Part shown: positions 1-5,478 of the stretch, one piece after another | How positions within the stretch are numbered: the stretch's first letter is position 1 | Layout of the letters: each line of letters starts with the position of its first letter | NCBI GenBank assembly: GCA_016704445.1 | Contig: JADJAE010000127.1 | Span: forward strand, 1 to 10,590 | DNA from: Deltaproteobacteria bacterium | GTDB lineage: Bacteria > Myxococcota_A > Polyangia > Polyangiales > Ga0077539 | DNA: 10,590 bases | Direction: 5' to 3' | Made by a program: the position numbers and the translations under genes | The notes under the pieces: model-generated | What the model was told of the DNA's origin: nothing | The model's input: the letters and a program-made list of their open reading frames with translations, nothing else | Databases searched by the model: none

Positions 1-987
1 CTGATCAGCACCTGGATTGACTCGACGGGCGGACCCACGGTCACCCTCGGCTTCGTCGGCCTCGACGGCGTCGTGGCGGGCAGCACCCAGCTCTTCAACA
101 GCCGGTGGGACTACCCCGCGCACGCCTTCGCCGCGAGCCGAACGCTCTGGACCGCCGCGTGGTACTCGCAGGGCAGCAACTCCACCAGCCCCGGTCCGTG
201 CAGCATCATCGTCAACCAGTGCGATCGGGCCGGGAGCTTCGCGACGGTGCCCTTGCAGATCCCCGTCACCTGCTCAGGAGCCCGCGGTACGGCGTCCCTC
301 GCAGTGGCCTCCGACGGCACCGACTTCCTGGTCGCCTGGACCGGCGCCACGAGCCTGCTCGCGCTCCGCGTCCGCGCCGACGGCACGGTCGCCGACCCTA
401 CGCCCATCACGCTCGCCCCGCGCGGCGGCGCCCCGCGGGCCGTCTGGGGCGGTCGCGCCTACACGGTCGCGTGGGCCTTCGACGGGGCGCCCATCTCCGC
501 GGTGCGCGTCGACGCGAGCGGCCGGGTGCTCGACGCGGCGCCCGTGGTGCTCGTCGGGACGGGCCGCACGGGCGCGGACTTCGCGCTCGCCACCGACGGC
601 GCGGGCGTCCTCGCGCTGGGCTACCGACGCGCGGGGGCCGGCAGCGTGGTGCGCGGGCAGGTGCGCCTATTCAGCTGGGACACGCTCCCGACCGAGGGCG
701 ACGCCGGGGCGACTGACGCCGGGGCGACCGACGGCGGGGTGGTCGTGGCGCCGACCGACGCCGGTGTGACGGACGTCGCGCTCGCCGACGCCGGATCGCT
801 GGTCGACCTCGGCGGCGTCCCCGACGCGACGATCGTGGTCGACGTCCCGGTGGCCGTCGATTCGGGCGTCGTCAGCACCGACGTGCCGACCGATCGACCC
901 TCCCCGACGGACGTGGGCACTCCCGTCGATGTGGGGACCACCGTCGACGCGGGTGCTGCGGTCGACGCCGGTGCGCCCCGGCGATGA
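1..987 (+). CDS. Envelope protein with propeller-like repeats and acidic stalk, 3' part only
   Basis: The frame is open from base 1, so the true start lies upstream; the GTG at 73 is only an internal codon. About 235 residues of propeller-like sequence come first. Two repeats are clear, 'GTDFLVAWTG...LRVRADGTVADP' and 'GRAYTVAWAF...VRVDASGRVLDA', each an aromatic/hydrophobic strand followed by a 'VRxDxxGxVxD' strand. This repeat style is common in secreted myxobacterial proteins. From about base 697 the protein becomes a low-complexity stalk of about 95 residues rich in D, A, G, V, T and P ('TDAGATDGG', 'VDAGAAVDAGAP'). The frame stops at 985-987, just after the stalk and without an anchor. 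A MYXO-CTERM-like tail follows in the +1 frame and is annotated separately. Likely exported; the ligand or substrate is unknown. Confidence 0.75.
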   Translation: MISTWIDSTGGPTVTLGFVGLDGVVAGSTQLFNSRWDYPAHAFAASRTLWTAAWYSQGSNSTSPGPCSIIVNQCDRAGSFATVPLQIPVTCSGARGTASLAVASDGTDFLVAWTGATSLLALRVRADGTVADPTPITLAPRGGAPRAVWGGRAYTVAWAFDGAPISAVRVDASGRVLDAAPVVLVGTGRTGADFALATDGAGVLALGYRRAGAGSVVRGQVRLFSWDTLPTEGDAGATDAGATDGGVVVAPTDAGVTDVALADAGSLVDLGGVPDATIVVDVPVAVDSGVVSTDVPTDRPSPTDVGTPVDVGTTVDAGAAVDAGAPRR

Positions 988-1153
988 GGGCGGGCTCTGC
1001 GACGTCGGCGGCACGCCCGGTCGCGCCTCGGGTCGCGGCGTGCTCGCCCTCCTCGCCCTCGCGCTGGCGGGCCTGTCCCGTCGATCCCGCGTCGCAGCGA
1101 GGCGCTGCAGCCCCCCGCAGGACGAACTCCTGCCGTTGAGATCAACTCGCTGA
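976..1153 (+). pseudogene. Out-of-frame MYXO-CTERM-like C-terminal anchor of the preceding gene
   Basis: Read in frame 2, the bases after the stalk encode 'GDEGGLCDVGGTPGRASG', then the hydrophobic stretch 'VLALLALALAGL', then 'SRRSR'. A Cys, a short Gly/Pro-rich spacer, one transmembrane helix and an Arg cluster are the order seen in MYXO-CTERM sorting signals, which are processed and anchor proteins at the surface of myxobacteria. The preceding gene is in frame 1 and stops at 985-987. Removing one C from the CCCC run at 976-979 joins stalk and anchor smoothly (...VDAGAP-GDEGGLC...). About 19 residues follow the Arg cluster before the TGA at 1151-1153, which is longer than usual for this signal. 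I infer that stalk and anchor are one protein split by an indel; a +1 slip at CCC-C is a less likely alternative. Confidence 0.65.
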
Positions 1154-1323
1154 GCCGATAGGAACCAACCGGGCACCGTCGTCAGCTTTGCACGGATTCC
1201 CTCGGGTCTGCAGAGAGCCCATTGGCAGCAGGACACGGTCCCGCGAGCGCTGCCAGGAGCGTCCCTGGACGCCGCCTTGGACTGCTCGGATCTGCCTGAG
1301 CCGCGGCGTCGGGCGAAAGCGAC

Positions 1324-2546
1324 TCAGCGCACCCGGCGCACCACGCACGCGCCGTGTTCGGCGGAGGCGAGGAGCGCACCGTCGGCGGAGAAGCGCACCC
1401 GCGGAACCTGATAGCCGCCCGGCTCCGCGAGCGGGATCTCGGTGCGCGTGGCGGCGTCGTAGAGCGCCGTGCTCGCGCGGCCGACGGCGAGCAGCGACCC
1501 GTCGGGCGAGAACTCCCACGCGTGCGCTTCGGCCAGCCGGTCGGTGCGCCAAGGGTCGTCGAAGCGCCACTGCTCGGCGCCCGTGGCGAGGTCGTAGGCG
1601 ACGGGCCCCTGGGCGTACTCGCGCGTCACGAGGAGCGAGCCGTCGGCGGGGTCGACGCCCACCGCGCTGAGCATGTCGGCCAGCGCGATAGTCGTGCGGA
1701 GCGTACCGGCGTCGACGTCCCACACCTCGACGAGGTTGGTGTCGTCGTGCATCGCGTCGGCGTGCCCGTACACGCGCCCGCGGCTCACCCGGTAGAGCGC
1801 GAGCAGCTTGCCCGACGGGGAGATCCCCGCCGCGCGGCACTCGGTCGTGGGGGAGCCCACGGCGACCTCGAACACCGCGGCGCCGGTGGCGTCGAGCACG
1901 CGCACGCGGTCGCCCGCGTCGAAGACCACGGAAGTCGCTCGCGGGCGCGGTCGAAGTGCGGCTTCACCACGAAGGGGTTGAAGCGGGCGGCGGCGTCTTC
2001 GCGATAGCCCGCGACGCGGGTCACGGCGCCGGTGGCGAGGTCGAGGCGCAGGGTGGTCTCGTTCTCGGCGAGGTAGAGCGCGGCGGTGGTCGCGTCGAAG
2101 AGCACGGCGTGCACGAAGCCTTGCCGCGGCCCGGCCAAGCGTTCGAGCACGGTGCGGCGCGCGCCCGTCGCGATGTCGACGAGCTCGACCCAGTAGGAAG
2201 AGAGGCCGGCGGCGCTGCCGACGGTCGCGGCGAAGCGCCCGTCGGGCGACAGGTCGAGCAGAAACCCGGCGCCTGCCGACGACGCGAAGGCCCGCAGCAC
2301 CACGTCGCCGACTCCCGCCGCCGCCGGGTCGCGCACGTACGCGAAGCCGTCGCGGAGCTTCGCGCGCAGGACCTTGTCGTAGGCGCGGGCGGCGGTCGAC
2401 TCGTCAGCGAAGGGTTTGGAAATGGACTTCAGGGGCTTCCCATCGGGGCCCGCGGCCGTCACGACGATCGTGCTCTCCAGGCTCAACCGGCACCGCCGCT
2501 TCGCGCATTTGGCGTCGACCTTCACGAGTTCGATGGCGTTGTTCAT
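1324..2546 (-). pseudogene. WGR-like domain plus WD40-like propeller protein, one frameshift
   Basis: The ATG at 2544-2546 is preceded by a strong but distant GGAAGGAGG (2562-2570, 15 nt gap). Residues about 3-72 resemble a WGR domain: a basic N-terminal strand region, then 'SKPFADESTAARAYDKVLRA' and 'KLRDGFAYV', matching the family's 'sF.s..eA...f.k.i..K...GY' half. The Trp-Gly-Arg signature itself is not visible. A seven-bladed-type propeller follows, with WD40/YVTN-like turns: 'LDLSPDGRFAATVGS', 'GISPSGKLLALYRV', 'EFSPDGSLLAVGRA', 'RFSADGALLASAEHG'. The frame changes near 1929-1945: upstream coding ends '...FDRARERLP' and continues as 'VVFDAGDRVRVLDATG' in the -1 frame. One added base gives a continuous 407-residue protein. 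WGR domains are known from PARPs and bacterial regulatory proteins; the role here is unknown. It lies 201 bp downstream of the small membrane gene on the same strand. Confidence 0.7.
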
Positions 2547-2561
2547 TGGCGTAGGGAGTGG

Positions 2562-2570
2562 CCTCCTTCC
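2562..2570 (-). promoter_or_regulatory. Ribosome binding site of the WGR gene
   Basis: GGAAGGAGG on the minus strand lies 15 nt before the ATG at 2546. The gap is long, but no in-frame start lies closer, so it supports the ATG choice only moderately. Confidence 0.45.
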
Positions 2571-2747
2571 GACCCGATCACAAGACCCCGACACGCCCGC
2601 CACGCGGCCCTCGCGGATGCGCCCCAGACGCCGCCCTGTCCGCCGTGCCCGCAGGTTGAAACCCTGATCCTTCCCGGAATGTCTTCGGCGTTGCGGGCCA
2701 AGGCCGGGATCGCTGTTTTCGTGGGCCCCAGCCGAGCGCAGCACCCC

Positions 2748-3112
2748 TCAAGAGGGCTTCGTCGCCGGGCGCAAGGCGAGCGGGTGCCGCGGGCACGACA
2801 CCAGACCTTCGCGGTAGTGCGAGAGCGGGTCGGCGGACGGGGCAGGGGCCCCCTCGGCAGCGCGATCGGCGGAGCGCGCAAGCGCGTGGAGCGAGACCCC
2901 GAGGCACGCGCCCGTCAATGCGACCAGGGCGAAACCCGCGGCGACGTGTTCGACCCATGGGAGAGCGAGCGGCCCCCGCAGCCTCTTCAGAGCAAGAGGA
3001 CACATGGCGTGGAGCCGAGTCCGACCACCACCACCGCCGTGGCGTTGAAGGCTCGCCGCACGCCCCTCGCCCGCCGCTCCGCCACGCACCGGGGGCACTC
3101 CGTCGGGGCCAT
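2748..3112 (-). pseudogene. Small two-helix membrane protein, one frameshift (or two overlapping ORFs)
   Basis: An ATG at 3110-3112, with AGGGG six bases upstream and an in-frame TAG just before it, opens 'MAPTECPRCVAERRARGVRR' followed by a hydrophobic run, 'AFNATAVVVVGLG'. This frame stops at 2987-2989. The -1 frame continues 'LKRLRGPLALPWVEH', then a second clear membrane helix, 'VAAGFALVALTGACLGVSL', and a soluble tail ending 'HPLALRPATKPS'. One added base near 2990 joins them into about 121 residues with two membrane helices and a cytosolic CPxC pair that could bind metal. The alternative is two overlapping short genes, the second starting at ATG 3005. I do not recognise the family. The CPRC start, the clean third-position GC bias and the paired helices favour one broken gene. 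Confidence 0.5.
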
Positions 3113-3258
3113 GCGCCACCCCTACCACACCCATCACCTCCTCGGCGGACCGCTGGTGACCTCTCCACTGACCTTCGCGGGCGCGAGCTGCGCGGCGAAA
3201 TCCGGGCGGTGGGTCGAGCCAGCGCTCCAGTCGACTGAGGATCACCCGCATGAGGCAC
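3113..3258. other. Intergenic spacer, no gene seen
   Basis: This lies between the truncated gene end at 3259 and the small membrane gene starting at 3112 on the same strand. It holds no convincing coding pattern in any frame. Near its low-coordinate end is the AGGGG ribosome site used by the 3112 start. No terminator with a T tract is visible. Confidence 0.4.
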
Positions 3259-3396
3259 TCAACCATCACTCGTGGCGCGCATCCAGGCGATCACCAGCGC
3301 GACGACCTCGTCGCGTCGCGCCAGGAGGTCTTCGCGCGAGTCGAAGGTCAGCACCCCGCGGTCGGGCGCGGCGACCTCCCCCAACCCCTTCCATTC
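3259..3396 (-). pseudogene. C-terminal fragment of an unrecognised protein
   Basis: The minus strand reads 'EVAAPDRGVLTFDSREDLL' and then 'ARRDEVVALVIAWMRATSDG' before a TGA at 3261-3259. Nearly every codon ends in C or G and the amino-acid mix is protein-like, with an amphipathic C-terminal helix. The fragment runs into the border of the inverted-repeat element at about 3373. The same frame continues a few codons inside the element ('HEWKGLG'), but no start codon or further domain can be recognised. I read it as the 3' end of a gene cut by the arrival of the repeat element or by a rearrangement. It would have been followed 146 bp later by the small membrane gene. The family is unknown. Confidence 0.45.
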
Positions 3397-3782
3397 ATGG
3401 CTGTGCTCTGGTCTCAATTCCTGCGGCTATTTCTGGTCTTTCCTGGCGGTCTTGTCGTCGCTTCGGACCGGGGCTGGTCGCGTCCCGCGACTGCGCCGCC
3501 GGGCAAGCGAGGGCAGGCGCCCCTGACGGGGCTATCGGAAGGACGCCGTGCAAGCCGCGTGATCGCACCACTTCCCGGACACCACGTCCATGGAAGCGGT
3601 GCTGCTCATCGACTCCGGAAGCCCCGTCAGGGGCGCCTGCTTTCGCTTGCCCGGTGGTGCAGTCGCGGGACGCGACCAACCCCGGTCCGAGGCGTCGACG
3701 AGACTCTAGGAAAAGCCATGACGTCCCGACGGAGATGAGACCAGAGGACAGCCATTCATGGAGAGGGGGCTGGGGGTGAGGT
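3373..3782. repeat. Long foldback element: two inverted ~165-nt units (REPIN/MITE-like)
   Basis: The left unit (about 3373-3539) and the reverse complement of the right unit (about 3615-3782) align along their whole length. The inner 71 nt (3463-3533 against 3620-3690) match at 66 positions. The outer 90 or so nt are more diverged, roughly two thirds by eye, but keep matching blocks: 'gacctc', 'atggctgt', 'ctctggtctca', 'cgtcg'. Each unit ends inward in its own small hairpin, GCCCC-TGAC-GGGGC (3519-3532) and its mirror (3621-3634). The 86-nt centre carries an apical stem-loop at 3565-3602. The outer border resembles the C-rich 'cctcacccccagcccc' repeats dispersed in many GC-rich genomes. No transposase ORF is inside, so this would be a non-autonomous element or a structured RNA locus. 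Protein-like reading frames crossing it are by-products of the palindrome. Confidence 0.75.
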
Positions 3783-4157
3783 CACGTACCCAACGCGGTC
3801 GAGAACCGCGCTACTACGAGAGCGTCGTGAACTTCCTCCGGGTGCACGCCACCATCGACCCGCCGGGAGGTCACGCCCTTCCGCCTCGACGGCACCATCA
3901 TCGAGCGCGGCCGCGTCTCCCTCACTGCCCGCCCGATGTGACCCGACCCCCCCGACGGGGGCATCGGCGTGGACCGGCGATCTCCTCCCGCCAGGTTCGC
4001 GCACCGGGGCGTGAGGTCGGTATTCGTGGATGGGCTCAGATGTTGCCGTCGGCTCGTAGCCCTCGGCGTGCTCCGCGCGCACCTCGACGAGGATGCGGAA
4101 GATCACCGGGTGCGGCGCTACACCCGCTCGGACGCCGTCGATGCGACGGATGGGCAC
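3756..4157 (-). CDS. Possible small ORF or displaced end of the lipoprotein gene; doubtful
   Basis: Right after the lipoprotein stop (TGA 4161-4159), a GTG at 4157-4155 opens 'PIRRIDGVRAGVAPHPVIFR' followed by 'ILVEVRAEHAEGYEPT'. These first ~35 codons have good third-position GC bias and a protein-like mix. After about base 4030 the codon pattern fades, and the rest of the 133-residue frame is antisense to the remnant at 3803-3941 and ends inside the foldback element. The coding-like pattern also continues slightly upstream of the GTG ('GRPVEVPIRRID'). It may therefore be a shifted continuation of the lipoprotein gene rather than a new gene coupled to it. No ribosome site is visible. I would not treat the full frame as a real protein. 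Confidence 0.25.
   Translation of the reverse strand: MPIRRIDGVRAGVAPHPVIFRILVEVRAEHAEGYEPTATSEPIHEYRPHAPVREPGGRRSPVHADAPVGGVGSHRAGSEGDAAALDDGAVEAEGRDLPAGRWWRAPGGSSRRSRSSAVLDRVGYVTSPPAPSP
3803..3941 (+). pseudogene. Frameshifted coding remnant
   Basis: Just outside the foldback element, plus frame 2 reads 'PRYYESVVNFLRVHATIDP' with almost all codons ending in C or G. From about 3857-3866 the coding pattern moves to frame 3 as 'REVTPFRLDGTIIERGRV' plus 'SLTARPM' and a TGA at 3939-3941. Skipping one base joins them. There is no convincing start or ribosome site, and the left side runs into the repeat. The sequence is protein-like, but I do not recognise the family. It could be the last ~46 residues of a gene whose 5' part was lost when the element arrived. 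The opposite strand is also open here but has a less protein-like composition. Confidence 0.4.
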
Positions 4158-4158
4158 T

Positions 4159-5406
4159 TCAACGGGGCGCCCTCGCTGGCTCGGGTCCGCTCGGCGCGGG
4201 AGTCCCGAATTCGGCCGCCGAGAAGTTCCCCACGTTCACGAACTCGGCGCTCACGCGACGACGGACCCCGCGGCGACCGTTCAGCTCCGCCGCCTCGGCT
4301 CGCAAGGAGCAGACGCCGTCGCGAACGAGGAACGCCGCCTCGTGGCCGAAGCCCGGGCCGGGGCACCCGTCGCATGTGCGCGAGTCCACCGCGACGACCC
4401 GGCAGACCTCGGGCGTGTCGCTGTAGAGACGGAACCAGCGCGCATCGGGCGCGTCGCACAAGCGCTGCGCGCCGACCATGCCGGCGCGAAGCTCGAAGAA
4501 GACCCCCCGCAACCTCCGATTCCCTCCACCGATGGACGCCCCCTCGGTGACGTCGACGGGGGTTCCCGCGGCGCCCGGCACGTAGAAGCGCACCGCCACA
4601 TCGGTAACGTCCGTCGGCGGGACGAACCACCGCCACGCCCAGGCATCGCGCCCGTCCGCCGAGGCGAAACGCACGCGCCCCGGCCGTTGGGCCAGTTGGA
4701 GCGCGCCGGGGTGGGCGACCGCGACGGGGACGTCGGACTCCACCGTCACCTCGAATGGCGCGACGGGGGAGAGGTTGCTGAAGGACAGTGGTTGGTTCGC
4801 GGCGTCGAGCAGGTCGAGTCGCAGGGTGGGCTCCGACCTGGTGGCCGCGAAGGGAGCCTCGGTCGCGTCGCCGCAGCGGTCGAGGCCGCCGATGCGGGGG
4901 CGACCCGGCTCGTCGCTCACCTCTACCCGCAACGTCGCGTGTGCCGGCGCGCGCGAACCCTCGGGGAGCCCGTGGCCGCACGTCGTCGCGCCATGGACGT
5001 ACTCGCCGTAGACGTGAAGCTCCGCGGTGCCCGCCGCGCGCGTGCGAACGACGACCGCGGACTCCCTGAGCTCCGCCGTGACCGCGGCGCCTGCGGGAGC
5101 GTCGACCCTCTGCAGGGTGAGCGCGCCGCTCGGCTCTCCGCACACCCGCGGGAGCGTGAACGCCACCTGGAATTCGTCCGGCACGCCGGCCGATCGCAGC
5201 AGACGGATGCGCGCGTCGCGCGTGGCCCCGCCCTCCGGGGTCAGCCCCAGTTGGAACGAGCGGCGCGCGACGAACGCGCGAGGGAGCCTCAGCGAGACTC
5301 GCTGTCCGGGAGCAGACGGGGCCGCGGGACGATGCGACGCGCCGCATCCCACGAGCGCCAACAACGGCACGATCGCGCGCACGCGCCGGATCGTATCACC
5401 CGCCAC
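4159..5406 (-). CDS. Cys-rich lipoprotein of unknown function
   Basis: A GTG at 5406-5404 has GGAGGGG nine bases upstream (5416-5422) and starts a textbook lipoprotein signal peptide: 'MAGDTIRRVR', then 'AIVPLLALVGC', with lipobox L-V-G-C21. A second GTG eight codons later (5382) would also leave a signal peptide but has no ribosome site. The mature 395 residues are mostly predicted beta strand with Ig-like segments ('LRVEVSDEPGRP', 'FEVTVESDVPVAVAHPG', 'VRFASADGRDAWAWRWFVPP'). There are about eight cysteines, including 'TCDGCPGPG' near the end, consistent with disulphides in the periplasm or at the surface. Codon use is uniform throughout, unlike the broken neighbours. The 3' end is uncertain because coding-like sequence continues in another frame past the stop. 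It is divergent from the Nudix fusion gene, with 72 bp between the starts. No family is recognised. Confidence 0.75.
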   Translation of the reverse strand: MAGDTIRRVRAIVPLLALVGCGASHRPAAPSAPGQRVSLRLPRAFVARRSFQLGLTPEGGATRDARIRLLRSAGVPDEFQVAFTLPRVCGEPSGALTLQRVDAPAGAAVTAELRESAVVVRTRAAGTAELHVYGEYVHGATTCGHGLPEGSRAPAHATLRVEVSDEPGRPRIGGLDRCGDATEAPFAATRSEPTLRLDLLDAANQPLSFSNLSPVAPFEVTVESDVPVAVAHPGALQLAQRPGRVRFASADGRDAWAWRWFVPPTDVTDVAVRFYVPGAAGTPVDVTEGASIGGGNRRLRGVFFELRAGMVGAQRLCDAPDARWFRLYSDTPEVCRVVAVDSRTCDGCPGPGFGHEAAFLVRDGVCSLRAEAAELNGRRGVRRRVSAEFVNVGNFSAAEFGTPAPSGPEPARAPR

Positions 5407-5478
5407 CGAGGTAAACCCCTCCAGCACCTCCAGCGCGAGGGCCGGCGAGATCGGCTCACGACAATCGGGGCCGTCCCG
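5407..5478. promoter_or_regulatory. Divergent promoter region of the lipoprotein and Nudix fusion genes
   Basis: Only 72 bp separate the two divergent starts, so promoters for both genes must lie here or overlap the coding starts. The minus-strand ribosome site GGAGGGG sits at 5416-5422. For the plus gene only a GGGG run about nine bases before the ATG is visible. I cannot identify -35/-10 elements with confidence, and no clear operator palindrome is seen. The arrangement may allow joint control of the two genes. Confidence 0.4.

Noticed and set aside
2980..3005. Programmed frameshift in the small membrane gene
   Set aside because: The shift required is -1 and there is no slippery heptamer at the site; the nearby CTC-TGA only superficially resembles the RF2 +1 site.
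3395..3679. 94-residue minus-strand ORF and 162-residue plus-strand ORF (3250-3738) across the foldback
   Set aside because: Both strands give similar peptides ('SRDC...GAPDGA') because the DNA is palindromic; no independent evidence of coding.
1956..3779. 607-residue open frame on the plus strand
   Set aside because: It is antisense to the WGR gene and the small membrane gene, and runs through the foldback element. Its composition is Arg/Pro/His-rich and low in protein-like motifs; it is a by-product of high GC.
3373..3782. Retron ncRNA, attC site or CRISPR repeat
   Set aside because: No reverse transcriptase, integrase or cas gene is nearby, there is no regular repeat-spacer pattern, and the structure lacks recognisable msr/msd or attC core features.
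4093..5478. Upstream extension of the Nudix fusion frame to a 1035-residue protein
   Set aside because: This part is antisense to the lipoprotein gene, is Arg/Ala-rich and lacks domain motifs; clear coding bias starts at 5479.
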